The notes: a model not told the origin generated them from the sequence alone. Shown: positions 43,634-53,145, counted from the first letter of the stretch. The stretch: 64,000 nucleotides of DNA from Dawidia cretensis (GCF_018598175.1 NZ_JAHESE010000001.1:558001-622000), one strand, 5' to 3'. Made by a program: numbers and translations.

Positions 43634-44908
43634 CTACGCGATTAGATCAAAACCAGTATACGGCACCAGCACCTTTGGAATGCGAATGCCTTCCGGTGTT
43701 TGGTTATTCTCCAAAATAGAAGCCACGATCCGTGGCAAGGCCAGCGCGCTTCCGTTTAGGGTGTGCAGCAGCTGTGTTTTGCCTTCTTTGTTTTTGTAGC
43801 GAAGCTTCAGTCGGTTTGCCTGGAAAGTTTCAAAATTGCTCACAGAGCTTACTTCCAGCCAGCGCTGTTGGGCCGCGGAGAATACCTCCAGGTCGTAGGT
43901 CATGGCCGAGCCAAAGCCCATGTCGCCGCCACACAGCAACAGCTTGCGGTAGGGTAGCTCGAGCTTCTCCAGCAAACCCTGTACGTGAGCGCACATGATT
44001 TCAAGCGTTTCGTACGATTCCTCCGGCTTGCGGATTTGTACAATCTCCACCTTGTCGAACTGGTGCAGGCGGTTGAGCCCGCGCACGTGCGCGCCCCAGC
44101 TACCAGCCTCGCGGCGGAAACAAGGCGTATAGCCTGCGTTTTTAATGGGCAGGTCATTATCACCAAGAATAACGTCGCGGTACAAGTTGGTAATCGGTAC
44201 TTCGGCGGTGGGAATTAAATACAGGCCGTCTTCGTTTACAAAGTACATCTGGCCTTCTTTATCCGGCAGCTGGCCGGTGCCATAGCCGGATTCTGCGTTC
44301 ACTACAATAGGTGGTTGTATTTCGCGGTAGCCCTGGCTCACGGCTTCATCCAGGAAGAAGTTGATGAGTGCGCGTTGCAAACGAGCGCCTTTGCCTTTAT
44401 ATACCGGGAAACCCGCCCCGGCGATTTTGGTGCCCAGGTCGAAGTCAATGATGTCGTATTTCTTGATAAGATCCCAATGCGGCTGCGCGTCGGCGGGCAA
44501 CGTCGGTACCGTGCCGTGCTGGTATACCGTCACGTTGTCTTCCGCACCAACACCGGCGGGAACGTTCGGGTGGGGTATATTGGGGATTTTATACAACAGT
44601 TCGAGTTGTTTCTTATCAAACTCTTCGAACGATGCTTCCAGGTTTTTTACGTTTTCTTTGTCCGCCGCTACGGCCGCGCGCAGCGAGGTAGCGTCTGCGG
44701 ATTGACCCGACTTCATCAGCTCGCCAATCTTCTTGGCATCGGCGTTTGACTTTGCTTTGAGCTCGTCGAGCACTTTTTGAGTATCACGACGACGTTGATC
44801 GTTTTCGAGTACTTCGCGAACCAACGTTTCCCCATCCTTGAAATTACGTTTTCGTAAGCCTTCCAGTATGGTGTTGGTTTGTTCGCGGATCGCTGCTACC
44901 TGTAACAT
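43634..44908 (-). CDS. serS: Seryl-tRNA synthetase
   Basis: 424 residues, normal for the class II enzyme that charges tRNA-Ser. The N-terminal coiled-coil arm (about 30-105; rich in K, E and L) contacts the tRNA, followed by the motif 2 region (GYTPCFRREAGSWG) and motif 3 (LNGSALALPRIVASILENNQ). It heads a minus-strand operon with the nucleoid-associated protein. An exact TATTTTTG -7 element lies 23 bases upstream. Confidence 0.98.
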   Translation of the reverse strand: MLQVAAIREQTNTILEGLRKRNFKDGETLVREVLENDQRRRDTQKVLDELKAKSNADAKKIGELMKSGQSADATSLRAAVAADKENVKNLEASFEEFDKKQLELLYKIPNIPHPNVPAGVGAEDNVTVYQHGTVPTLPADAQPHWDLIKKYDIIDFDLGTKIAGAGFPVYKGKGARLQRALINFFLDEAVSQGYREIQPPIVVNAESGYGTGQLPDKEGQMYFVNEDGLYLIPTAEVPITNLYRDVILGDNDLPIKNAGYTPCFRREAGSWGAHVRGLNRLHQFDKVEIVQIRKPEESYETLEIMCAHVQGLLEKLELPYRKLLLCGGDMGFGSAMTYDLEVFSAAQQRWLEVSSVSNFETFQANRLKLRYKNKEGKTQLLHTLNGSALALPRIVASILENNQTPEGIRIPKVLVPYTGFDLIA

Positions 44909-44930
44909 TGTGTATGATTTTTTAGAGGCT

Positions 44931-44938
44931 CAAAAATA
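44931..44938 (-). promoter_or_regulatory. Candidate -7 element of serS
   Basis: On the minus strand this reads TATTTTTG, an exact TAnnTTTG, about 23 bases before the start codon; the -33 box is not clear. Confidence 0.4.
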
Positions 44939-44990
44939 GGTTTTTTGATCGTCCAGCGGGGTTTTCACGTGAAGAAAATATTTTTAACGG

Positions 44991-45021
44991 TTTGATAATT
45001 TTCAATTTTGGGCTATACTTG
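44991..45021 (+). promoter_or_regulatory. Promoter of rho
   Basis: TTTG (44991-44994), a 19-base spacer and TATACTTG (45014-45021; one mismatch to TAnnTTTG) match the Bacteroidota consensus. The start codon lies about 155 bases downstream of the inferred start site, leaving a long AU-rich leader. Confidence 0.65.
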
Positions 45022-45183
45022 CAGAGTCGTTCGGCTTTTATCTCCAGCCCTCTGAATAAATCCGGAATTTTTTATCAAATTTTTGTCCTGTATTTCATCT
45101 GTTTACCCTGTTACCATTCAGCCATGGTGCTGAGCAACGTATTCAATCATTTTTAATAAAAATTCAATCCATTTCCCATTCCC

Positions 45184-46770
45184 ATGTACACTATTGATGA
45201 CCTGAATGTCAGGCTCCTTTCAGAATTGAAGGAAATTGCGGAAGATATGGGCGTTAAAAACGCCAAGAAGCTGTCCAAGCAAGACCTTATCTACAAAATA
45301 CTCGATCAACAGGCTGTATCGGGTGAAAAGACTCCCGCCAAAAAATCAGCCCCTGCCGCCGCCTCTGCTCCCGCGACCGAATCTGCCGATGCATCTGCTG
45401 CCACTGAACGCAAAATGCGTCCGCGTCGTCGCGAAAACGTAGCGCCTCCCACCGCCGCTACACCGAAAACAGATAGTGAATTCACCTCTGACGAACTGCT
45501 TGATAATATCAACATCAACTTTGATAGCCCTGCTACTTCGAACTTCGATGACACGTCAGATGCCGATATAGAAAATATTATCATCAATGAAGAGCCTCGT
45601 CCCGATCGCCTCAGCCGCGACGAGCGACACCAGCCCCGCGCGAATATCCGCGAATTTGATGGTGCTATCAGCAACGAAGGCGTGTTGGAGATCATGCAGG
45701 ATGGCTACGGCTTCCTGCGCTCGTCCGATTACAACTACCTGGCTAGTCCCGATGATATCTATGTTTCGCCGTCGCAGATCAAATTGTTCGGTCTGAAGAC
45801 AGGCGATACCGTAAAAGGCTTTATTCGCCCGCCGAAAGAAGGTGAGAAATACTTCGCGCTGCTGAAAGTAGAATCCGTAAACGGAAAGACTACCGAAGAG
45901 ATTCGCGACCGCGTTGCGTTTGAATACCTCACGCCGCTCTTCCCCGAGCAGAAACTGAGACTCAGCACAACACCCGACAACATGTCTACACGTATTCTCG
46001 ACTTGTTCTCACCCATCGGTAAAGGACAGCGGGGTATGATCGTCGCCCAACCGAAAACAGGTAAAACGGTCCTGTTGAAAAATATTGCCAACGCCATCGC
46101 TGAAAACCACCCCGAAGTATACCTCATCGTGTTGCTCATCGACGAGCGCCCGGAAGAAGTTACCGACATGGCACGCAGCGTAAAGGCAGAAGTAGTTGCC
46201 TCTACCTTCGACGAGCAAGCGGAACGCCACGTAAAAGTTTCTAGCATCGTACTCGAAAAAGCAAAACGCATGGTAGAGTGTGGTCACGACGTAGTGATCC
46301 TGCTCGACTCGCTGACACGTCTGGCCCGTGCATACAATACCGTAGTACCTTCTTCAGGTAAGATCCTGTCAGGTGGTGTGGATGCCAATGCACTGCACAA
46401 ACCGAAGCGTTTCTTCGGTGCGGCCCGTAAGATTGAGAACGGTGGCTCGCTCACCATCATCGCGACAGCGTTGATCGATACCGGTTCGAAAATGGACGAA
46501 GTAATCTTCGAAGAATTTAAAGGTACCGGCAACATGGAGCTCCAGCTCGACCGCAAGCTCGCCAACCGCAGAGTTTACCCGGCAATGGACGTACCAGCTT
46601 CCGGCACACGCCGCGAAGATCTGTTGATGAAGCAAGAAGATCTGCAACGCGTATGGATCCTGCGCAAATTCATGGCCGACATGAACTCAGTAGAAGCAAT
46701 GGAATTCCTGCAGCAGAAAATGAAAGGAACACGCAACAATGAGGAGTTCCTGGCATCCATGAACGGATAA
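45184..46770 (+). CDS. rho: Transcription termination factor Rho
   Basis: 528 residues, longer than E. coli Rho (419). The N-terminal Rho-N helical domain (about 1-45) is followed by a low-complexity Ala/Pro/Ser/Asp insertion (about 46-145), then the OB-fold RNA-binding domain (about 155-235), and the RecA-type ATPase: P-loop AQPKTGKT at 288-295, Walker [11 protein letters not shown] and the Q-loop/R-loop ([19 protein letters not shown]). The insertion is typical of Bacteroidota Rho. Behind a 155-base leader, which suggests autoregulation by attenuation (inferred), and followed by a strong terminator. Confidence 0.98.
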   Translation: MYTIDDLNVRLLSELKEIAEDMGVKNAKKLSKQDLIYKILDQQAVSGEKTPAKKSAPAAASAPATESADASAATERKMRPRRRENVAPPTAATPKTDSEFTSDELLDNININFDSPATSNFDDTSDADIENIIINEEPRPDRLSRDERHQPRANIREFDGAISNEGVLEIMQDGYGFLRSSDYNYLASPDDIYVSPSQIKLFGLKTGDTVKGFIRPPKEGEKYFALLKVESVNGKTTEEIRDRVAFEYLTPLFPEQKLRLSTTPDNMSTRILDLFSPIGKGQRGMIVAQPKTGKTVLLKNIANAIAENHPEVYLIVLLIDERPEEVTDMARSVKAEVVASTFDEQAERHVKVSSIVLEKAKRMVECGHDVVILLDSLTRLARAYNTVVPSSGKILSGGVDANALHKPKRFFGAARKIENGGSLTIIATALIDTGSKMDEVIFEEFKGTGNMELQLDRKLANRRVYPAMDVPASGTRREDLLMKQEDLQRVWILRKFMADMNSVEAMEFLQQKMKGTRNNEEFLASMNG

Positions 46771-46789
46771 TAAATTCTTCATACGATAT

Positions 46790-46819
46790 AAAAAAGGACG
46801 CCTAGCGCGTCCTTTTTTT
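46790..46819. terminator. Bidirectional terminator shared by rho and the helicase gene
   Basis: GGACGC (46796-46801) / GCGTCC (46807-46812) with a CTAGC loop, flanked by A6 and T7. The loop contains the stop codon of the convergent DEAD-box gene. Confidence 0.85.
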
Positions 46820-48157
46820 ATATCCACCCTTTTTCGGAGTCTCTTCGTTTTTAGATTTGCCCGTTCTTGGCTTACTGCCGGTCTTGGGCCGGCTCGCCTT
46901 CTTTAGCGCCTCTTTCTTTTCATGAAACGCACCCTTGAAGGCTGGGTCGTCCTTCTTGCGCTGGTCGTCCAGCGTGCGTGCGATCGACTGTTGTTCCTGG
47001 TATGGCGTCTTTTCGACCTTTACGTCCGCCGGTAGTTCCAACACCGGTATTTTGGCGCGGATCAGCTTTTCTATCTTCTCAATGTGATATTCTTCGGCTT
47101 CGGTCACAAGGGTGATCGCCTTGCCTTCCTGAAACGCCCGGCCCGTGCGGCCGATGCGGTGCACATAGTCTTCATACAACGCCGGCACGTCAAAGTTTAT
47201 CACGTGCGACACATTGGCAACGTCTATCCCACGCGCCGTGACGTCGGTCGATACCAGCACGCGCAACTTGCCTTCGCGAAATTCGTTCATCGCGTTGATG
47301 CGTGTGTTCTGGTCTTTGTTGGAGTGAATGGCCCGTGCAGGCCCCAGGTGTGTGTCGGCTATAAAACGGAACAGGTCGTTGGCGCTATCTTTCGAGCGCG
47401 TAAAGATCATGACCCGGGTAAGCTCGTCTTTCTTCAGTAACAGGTGTTCGATGAAATTGAGCTTCGTTTTATGATTGGGTACGCGATACATCTCCTGTGC
47501 TACCTGCACCGCCGGTGTTGCCTGAGGCGTGACTTCGATCTTTATCGGGAATTCCAGGAACTCCGCCGACAGCCGCTCCACACGTTCGGAGAACGTAGCA
47601 GAGAAAAGCAAGTTCTGCCGTTTGTGCGAGATAACTTCAAAGATCTTGCGCAGCTGGTGCATGAAACCCATGTCCATCATCCGGTCGGCTTCGTCGAGCA
47701 CCAGCGTCTTGATGTGTTTCACCGGCAGATTGCCGCGCAGGTAAAGCTCCATAAAGCGCCCCGGCGTAGTAACCAGGATGTCCACACCCTGTTCAATGGC
47801 TTCGATCTGGATCTTCGGACCGGTGCCACCGTAAATAGGCAATATGCGTAAGTCAGTATATTTTGCCAGCAGCTTCGCATGGTCGGCTAGCTGCACAGTT
47901 AGCTCCTTCGTCGGCGCCAGGATGACCGCCCGCGGCTCGGTGCCCTGCGCATATTTCACCTTCATGAGCAAAGGCAGCATATAGGCTGCAGTCTTGCCTG
48001 TGCCGGTTTGCGCGATGCCAATTACCTCCTGACCGCCCAGGATCAGCGGAATGCTTTTCTGCTGAATCTCGGTTGGGTGCTCAAAGCCCAGGTCGGCCAC
48101 GGCTTGCAGCAGTTGTTTGTTGAGGTTAAATTCTTCGAAAGATGTAATGGCTGGCAC
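46802..48157 (-). CDS. DEAD-box RNA helicase
   Basis: 451 residues. The Q motif (GFEHPTEIQQKSIP), motif I (AQTGTGKT, near residues 49-56), DEAD (VLDEADRMMDMGF), SAT (SATFS) and motif VI (HRIGRTGR) are all visible; a lysine-rich C-terminal tail (KTGSKPRTGKSKNEETPKKGGYKKRTR, shortened here) follows. Similar to the RhlE/CsdA group that acts in ribosome assembly and RNA turnover. Only 21 bases separate its start from the divergent pyrC start. Its stop lies within the rho terminator hairpin. Confidence 0.95.
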   Translation of the reverse strand: MPAITSFEEFNLNKQLLQAVADLGFEHPTEIQQKSIPLILGGQEVIGIAQTGTGKTAAYMLPLLMKVKYAQGTEPRAVILAPTKELTVQLADHAKLLAKYTDLRILPIYGGTGPKIQIEAIEQGVDILVTTPGRFMELYLRGNLPVKHIKTLVLDEADRMMDMGFMHQLRKIFEVISHKRQNLLFSATFSERVERLSAEFLEFPIKIEVTPQATPAVQVAQEMYRVPNHKTKLNFIEHLLLKKDELTRVMIFTRSKDSANDLFRFIADTHLGPARAIHSNKDQNTRINAMNEFREGKLRVLVSTDVTARGIDVANVSHVINFDVPALYEDYVHRIGRTGRAFQEGKAITLVTEAEEYHIEKIEKLIRAKIPVLELPADVKVEKTPYQEQQSIARTLDDQRKKDDPAFKGAFHEKKEALKKASRPKTGSKPRTGKSKNEETPKKGGYKKRTR

Positions 48158-48178
48158 GTTTTATTTTAATTTGGGGCG

Positions 48179-49519
48179 ATGAAAACTACACTGATCCTGC
48201 AGGCAAATATAGTCAACGAAGGCAAGGTCTTTCAGGGCGACGTACTGATTAAAGGGCAACACATCGAAACCATTGGCAAAGATTTGTCTTCTGTCAAGGC
48301 AAACACGGTCATTAATGCCAACGGCCGTTATTTGTTACCCGGCGCAATAGACGACCAGGTACACTTCCGTGAACCAGGCCTGACACACAAAGGTACTATC
48401 TTTACGGAATCACGGGCAGCGGTAGCGGGCGGCGTTACCAGCTTTATGGAAATGCCCAACACCAATCCGCCGGTATTCACGCAGGCCCTGCTGGAAGACA
48501 AATACCAAATTGCCGCGCGTAGCTCGTTGGCCAACTACTCTTTCTTCCTCGGTGCAGGCAACGACAACCTCGAAGAGGTGATGAAGACCGACATTCGCCG
48601 GGTCTGTGGCCTGAAGATCTTCATGGGCTCGTCCACAGGCAACCTGCTCGTAGACGACGTCACCGCCCTGGAGGGATTCTTTTCACGTTTCCCGGCCATC
48701 ATCGCCACCCATTGCGAAGACGAAGCGACTATTCGCAAGAACTCGGCCGACTACAAAGCGCAGTATGGCGAGGAGGTTCCGATCGAATGCCACCCGCTGA
48801 TCCGCAGTGCCGAGGCCTGTTATAAATCATCGTCGTCGGCCGTGGCGCTGGCTAAAAAACATGGCACCCGCCTGCACATTCTGCATATCTCGACCGCGCG
48901 CGAGCTGGAGCTGTTTGACAACACCATACCCCTGGAAAAGAAAAAAATCACCGCAGAGGCATGCATTCATCACCTGTGGTTTAACGAAGCGGACTATAAG
49001 ACACTCGGCACACGCATCAAATGGAACCCCGCGGTCAAGACCCAACACGACCAGCAGGCGATATTCCAGGGCGTGCTCGACGATCATCTGGACGTAATCG
49101 CCACCGACCACGCCCCCCACACCTGGGAAGAAAAACAAAACACGTACTTCAAGGCGCCTTCCGGTGGACCGCTGGTGCAGCACAGCCTGGTCGCCATGCT
49201 GGAGTTCTGTCGCCAGGGGCGAATCACCCTGGAAAAGGTGGTACAGAAAATGAGCCATAACCCAGCCATTCTCTTTCAGATCGAAAAGCGCGGCTTCATT
49301 CGCGAAGGGTATTTTGCCGACCTGGTACTGGTGGACCTCGACAAACCGTGGACCGTCAGCAAAGAAAACATCCGCTCGAAATGCGGTTGGTCGCCGTTGG
49401 AGGGTGTCACCTTCCAGGCTGCCGTTACGCACACCTTTGTCTCCGGGCACCTGGCATATGCCGACGGCATGCTGGATGAGTCGGCCATGGGCCAGCGGCT
49501 GCTCTTTGACCGAAAATGA
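48179..49519 (+). CDS. pyrC: Dihydroorotase
   Basis: 446 residues, an amidohydrolase of pyrimidine synthesis that closes carbamoyl-aspartate to dihydroorotate. Visible motifs: DDQVHFREPG (59-67), the lysine in GLKIFMGSSTGN that is usually carboxylated, ATHCEDE, LHILHIST and ATDHAPHTWEEK. The first metal histidine of the HxH pair is a glutamine (Q60), a substitution I recall from other Bacteroidota dihydroorotases but cannot verify here; one metal may then be missing. It starts 21 bases from the divergent helicase. tRNA-His follows downstream but has its own promoter. Confidence 0.9.
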   Translation: MKTTLILQANIVNEGKVFQGDVLIKGQHIETIGKDLSSVKANTVINANGRYLLPGAIDDQVHFREPGLTHKGTIFTESRAAVAGGVTSFMEMPNTNPPVFTQALLEDKYQIAARSSLANYSFFLGAGNDNLEEVMKTDIRRVCGLKIFMGSSTGNLLVDDVTALEGFFSRFPAIIATHCEDEATIRKNSADYKAQYGEEVPIECHPLIRSAEACYKSSSSAVALAKKHGTRLHILHISTARELELFDNTIPLEKKKITAEACIHHLWFNEADYKTLGTRIKWNPAVKTQHDQQAIFQGVLDDHLDVIATDHAPHTWEEKQNTYFKAPSGGPLVQHSLVAMLEFCRQGRITLEKVVQKMSHNPAILFQIEKRGFIREGYFADLVLVDLDKPWTVSKENIRSKCGWSPLEGVTFQAAVTHTFVSGHLAYADGMLDESAMGQRLLFDRK

Positions 49520-49531
49520 CGTGAAATCATT

Positions 49532-49562
49532 TTTGCAAATTCCGCTAACCTCGCTACATTTG
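49532..49562 (+). promoter_or_regulatory. Consensus promoter of tRNA-His
   Basis: TTTG (49532-49535), a 19-base spacer and TACATTTG (49555-49562) match TTTG-N19-TAnnTTTG exactly; transcription would begin about six bases before the mature tRNA. Confidence 0.8.
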
Positions 49563-49574
49563 CAGTCCTTAAAC

Positions 49575-49649
49575 GGTGGATGTAGCTCAGTTGGTTAGAG
49601 CACCAGATTGTGATTCTGGGGGTCGCGGGTTCGAGCCCCGTCTTTCACC
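49575..49649 (+). tRNA. tRNA-His (GTG anticodon)
   Basis: A full cloverleaf of 75 bases including the encoded G-1 that is characteristic of tRNA-His and pairs with C73. The D-arm (GCTCAGTTGGTTAGAGC), the anticodon arm CCAGATTGTGATTCTGG with GTG, and the T-arm with TTCGAGC are clear. The acceptor stem has one T-T mismatch at the sixth pair. The CCA end is not encoded. Confidence 0.95.
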
Positions 49650-49657
49650 CAAAAGAT

Positions 49658-49688
49658 AAACCCCTCCTACGAGGGGTTTTTTGTTTTT
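49658..49688 (+). terminator. Intrinsic terminator of tRNA-His
   Basis: AAACCCCTC-CTAC-GAGGGGTTT, a 9-bp stem followed by a T-rich run. Confidence 0.9.
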
Positions 49689-49769
49689 CGGCCTTTCCCT
49701 TTCATAGAAATCCGATGGCTTTTGAATCTGAAAAGCGGTATCTCGTGTCTATAACAACCCCCCTTTGCT

Positions 49770-50627
49770 ATGGATCAACGTATCATCAACCTCTTTGACG
49801 AGTATACACACAAGCCATTATCGCGCGAAGAATTTATGCGTCGCCTGGCAACACTTGCCGGCAGCACCGCCGCCGCGCTCGCCATCCTGCCGTTGCTGGA
49901 AGTAAACTATGCGCATGCCGCCACGACCGACATACAAGATGACCGGCTGACGACCGGCTATATTTCATATCCCTCAGAAGCAGGACCCATGCGTGCCTAT
50001 ATCGCGCGGCCGAAAAAGCAGGGCCGTCATGGCAGTGTGGTGGTCATTCACGAGAACCGCGGATTGAATCCGCATATAGAAGATGTAACACGCCGTGCTG
50101 CGTTGGAAGGATTTGTCGCGCTGGCACCCGATGCACTTTCGCCACTCGCGGGAACTCCCACCGACGCGGATAAAGCACGTGACATGTTTCAGCAACTCGA
50201 TATGCCGAAGACAATTGCATCGTTTGCGAAAGCGTTTGAATACCTCGGCACACAAGCGGATAGTAATGGTAAATACGGATGTGTCGGTTTTTGCTGGGGC
50301 GGTGCAATGGCCAATAACCTGGCAGTGCAGGTACCGAACTTGTTAGCGGCGGTTGCATATTATGGTCGGCAACCCGACGCGGCCGATGTACCGAAGATTC
50401 ACGCGGCACTGCAATTGCACTACGCCGAAATGGACGAGCGTGTAAATGCCGGTATAGCAGCGTATGAAGAAGCGTTGAAGAAGGCTGATAAAACATACCA
50501 GGTATATATGTACCCGGGCGCGCAGCACGCCTTTCATAACGATACTGCGCCGACGCGCTACAATGCAGAAGCGGCAAAGCTTGCGTGGAAACGCACGATC
50601 GACTTCTTTAACGAAAAACTTCGCTAA
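49770..50627 (+). CDS. Dienelactone hydrolase-family protein with Tat-like signal
   Basis: 285 residues. The N-terminus (SREEFMRRLATLAGSTAAALAILPLL) contains RR followed by a hydrophobic stretch, resembling a Tat signal though without a full S-R-R-x-F-L-K match. The alpha/beta hydrolase core has the nucleophile Cys175 in GFCWGG and downstream Asp and His (YAEMDERV, PGAQHAFHND), the triad of carboxymethylenebutenolidase-type enzymes. Substrate in vivo unknown. It follows tRNA-His by about 80 bases. Confidence 0.85.
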   Translation: MDQRIINLFDEYTHKPLSREEFMRRLATLAGSTAAALAILPLLEVNYAHAATTDIQDDRLTTGYISYPSEAGPMRAYIARPKKQGRHGSVVVIHENRGLNPHIEDVTRRAALEGFVALAPDALSPLAGTPTDADKARDMFQQLDMPKTIASFAKAFEYLGTQADSNGKYGCVGFCWGGAMANNLAVQVPNLLAAVAYYGRQPDAADVPKIHAALQLHYAEMDERVNAGIAAYEEALKKADKTYQVYMYPGAQHAFHNDTAPTRYNAEAAKLAWKRTIDFFNEKLR

Positions 50628-50671
50628 CAAACAACGTTGCCTTCCGGCTTTTTTTGCACTATGTTCAAGCC

Positions 50672-50926
50672 ATGATTGTGTGGCCGGAATATAAGAAACT
50701 GACGCTGGAGGATAAGATCGATCTTTTGTATGAGCATGGTACATTCATCATGGCCATTCGCTACTATTCATATAAGATTAATCTCTATCTGATCGGCAAT
50801 TTTTATGTGGAGGTCTTCGTTAGGCACAAGAATACCATTATTGAGAAAATTATTCCCCTCGATATGAATCACACGCGCATGAAGTTCTATTCAGATCAGA
50901 TCATGCTGCCGTGTGATATGTTCTAA
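50672..50926 (+). CDS. Small hypothetical protein
   Basis: 84 residues from ATG 50672 (MIVWPEYKKLTLEDKIDLLYEHGTFIMAIRYYSY...); an upstream ATG would add six. A small, non-secreted, mixed alpha/beta protein. I have a sense that similar uncharacterised short proteins occur across Bacteroidota, but I cannot assign a family. It lies just after the dienelactone hydrolase and 6 bases from the convergent chrA gene. Confidence 0.6.
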   Translation: MIVWPEYKKLTLEDKIDLLYEHGTFIMAIRYYSYKINLYLIGNFYVEVFVRHKNTIIEKIIPLDMNHTRMKFYSDQIMLPCDMF

Positions 50927-50932
50927 AGGTTA

Positions 50933-52123
50933 TTAAACGTATCGTAATAAGAAGCCGAGCAGTAATCCCCCTAAAATAATCAGCGGCGACCACACCCGCG
51001 TAAACGCCAGCAAGACGAACGTAATGATGGTGACGGCAAAATTCATCACCGTATTTTCGAGGGGTTGAAATAGAATAACAGCCGAAGCAATTACCAGTCC
51101 GGCACTCGCAGCCGTAATCCCTTCGAGGGAAGCGCGCACGGCGCGGTATTTCTTTAGACTTTCCCAGAAACGTATCACAAAGAAGATCAGGAATGTGCCC
51201 GGTAAGAAAATGCCGAGCGCGGCGACAAAGCCCCCGACAAGCTGGCCAGCCGTGCCGTATTCACGCATGGAAAGCGCGCCGATATACGAGCTGAATGAAA
51301 ATACGGGTCCCGGTAAAGATTGCGCCACGGCATAGCCTGACAGAAACTCTTGCGACGACAGATATTGCTTAGGCGCGTATTGTACAAATTCGGTATATAG
51401 CAGGGGTGTCAGCACCTGGCCCCCACCAAAGATCAGGCTACCGTTACGATAGAAGTTCTCGAACAGTCGCACGGGCAATGCTTTTGTGATTCCCCCTAAT
51501 GCCGCGGCTCCAATCAATACACCGGCCCACAATAAAAAATTAGCCCAGGGTATAATGATCTTTGTCTTTTCCTCCTTCGGTTGCGCTTTATACTTTAGCG
51601 CGGTCAGCAAGCCGGAGCAAAGCAGCACGATGGGAAAGATAAAAGGAGTCTGAATAAAATACGAAAGCACCGCGGCGAGGATCATCAACGCCACTCCCGT
51701 TTTTGTGTGAATCGTCTTGACGCTGATCGTATAGGCACCATAGCTGACAAAACCGACCGCCATGGGTTGAATAAAGCGCGTAAACTCGGTCGACCAATTT
51801 TTCTGCTCGATACTCGACATCATCATGGCGGCCAACGTCATGAAGGTCACGCCGGGCAATATCCAAAGAATGAGGGTGAGGTAAGCAAGGTTGGGGCCGC
51901 CGATCTTAAAGCCGATAGCCGTCAACGTCTGGGTAGAGGTCGGGCCGGGCAGGATTTGACAGAGCGAGTTGATCTCGAGTAGTTCTTCCTCCGATAGATA
52001 CTGGCGCTTGTCCACGAGTATCTTTTGGAAATGCGCTAAGTGTGCCTGGGGACCACCAAACGTAGTGACCGCCAGCATCAGCACATCCTTCAAAAAGATA
52101 TAATAGCGCACATTCCGGATCAT
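50933..52123 (-). CDS. chrA: Chromate efflux transporter ChrA
   Basis: 396 residues with about ten membrane segments in two homologous halves, the usual long-chain ChrA. Family motifs include TFGGPQAHLAHFQ (first half) and FGGGQVLTPLLYTEFV (second half), plus the PGPT segment. It expels chromate using the membrane potential; the substrate is predicted from family. It begins 10 bases after the upstream dioxygenase gene on the same strand, so both may be co-transcribed, and it converges on the small hypothetical gene. Confidence 0.92.
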   Translation of the reverse strand: MIRNVRYYIFLKDVLMLAVTTFGGPQAHLAHFQKILVDKRQYLSEEELLEINSLCQILPGPTSTQTLTAIGFKIGGPNLAYLTLILWILPGVTFMTLAAMMMSSIEQKNWSTEFTRFIQPMAVGFVSYGAYTISVKTIHTKTGVALMILAAVLSYFIQTPFIFPIVLLCSGLLTALKYKAQPKEEKTKIIIPWANFLLWAGVLIGAAALGGITKALPVRLFENFYRNGSLIFGGGQVLTPLLYTEFVQYAPKQYLSSQEFLSGYAVAQSLPGPVFSFSSYIGALSMREYGTAGQLVGGFVAALGIFLPGTFLIFFVIRFWESLKKYRAVRASLEGITAASAGLVIASAVILFQPLENTVMNFAVTIITFVLLAFTRVWSPLIILGGLLLGFLLRYV

Positions 52124-52133
52124 GTGCCGCCGA

Positions 52134-53105
52134 TTATTTCTTTAAGCCAATCTCGCGCAGACGTTGGTCGAGGAATTCCCCGGCCGTAATGTCCTCCCAC
52201 TGCTTGGGGTTAGCGGCGTCTACGCAACTCTTTAACGCGGCCAGGCTCATTTCGGCGCGCGGGTGCATAAAGAAAGGTATAGAGTAACGCGGTGTGTTCA
52301 TCAGCGCACGCGGAGGATTGACGACGCGGTGTATCGTGGATTTGAGATATTTATTGGTGAGCCGCTCCAGCATGTCGCCTACGTTCACCACCAGTTGGTC
52401 CGGCAGTGCGGTAATAGGGATCCACTTGCCGTCGCGGCGCAATACCTGAAGGCCGTCGGCGCTGGCGCCCATAAGCAGGGTGATAAGGTTGATGTCGCCG
52501 TGTTCTGCAGCACGTACGGCGTCTGCCGGTACGGCATCGGGGTTTTCAATAGGGTAATAGTGAATCGGGCGAAGAATACTGTTGCCGTGTTTTACTTTAG
52601 CGTCGAAGTACGTCTCCGGAAGTTTCAAGTATAGCGCAATCGCCCGAAGCATATCCAGGCCGGTTTTTTCCAGGGCGCGATACACTTCGATGCCGACCGT
52701 CTTTAAGGCGGGCGCTTCTGTGGGCCAAATATTGGCAGGATAGTTTTCACGTTGCAGCTCGTCTTCCGGCAGTTCCTGGCCCACGTGGTAAAACTCTTTC
52801 AGGTCGCCGGTATTACGGCCTTTGGCGTGTTCTTTACCCTTACCGATATAGCCCCGTTGGCCGGCCAGCTCCGCGCGCTCGTATTTGTTCTTAACATCGT
52901 CGGGCAGTGCAAAGAAATGCTGAATGGCGGCATAAAGTTCTTTCTGCGCGGCATCCGTCAGATAGTGATTTCGAATGGCGACAAACCCAATATTGTGATA
53001 AGCTTCGCCGAGCGTGGCCACAAAGTTGGCTTTTTTATCGCTGTCACCTGACAGAAAATCGGCCAGGTCGAGGGAGGGTATTTGATCGTAAAGAACTTCC
53101 GCCAT
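52134..53105 (-). CDS. 2-oxoglutarate/Fe(II) oxygenase, isopenicillin N synthase family
   Basis: 323 residues. The iron-binding His-x-Asp...His triad is HGD in EHGDINLITLL and His in STIHRVVNPP, and the 2-oxoglutarate-binding Arg is in RYSIPFFMHPR. These enzymes are common in bacteria and oxidise varied small molecules; IPNS itself is not implied, as no peptide synthetase is near. It sits beside chrA. Confidence 0.88.
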   Translation of the reverse strand: MAEVLYDQIPSLDLADFLSGDSDKKANFVATLGEAYHNIGFVAIRNHYLTDAAQKELYAAIQHFFALPDDVKNKYERAELAGQRGYIGKGKEHAKGRNTGDLKEFYHVGQELPEDELQRENYPANIWPTEAPALKTVGIEVYRALEKTGLDMLRAIALYLKLPETYFDAKVKHGNSILRPIHYYPIENPDAVPADAVRAAEHGDINLITLLMGASADGLQVLRRDGKWIPITALPDQLVVNVGDMLERLTNKYLKSTIHRVVNPPRALMNTPRYSIPFFMHPRAEMSLAALKSCVDAANPKQWEDITAGEFLDQRLREIGLKK

Positions 53106-53145
53106 AACTGTAACTGGTTACATGAGTGGTACGCCGCAAGCTAAA

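Noticed and set aside
52134-53105. Isopenicillin N synthase as sign of a beta-lactam cluster
   Set aside because: The family name is broad; no peptide synthetase or epimerase nearby.
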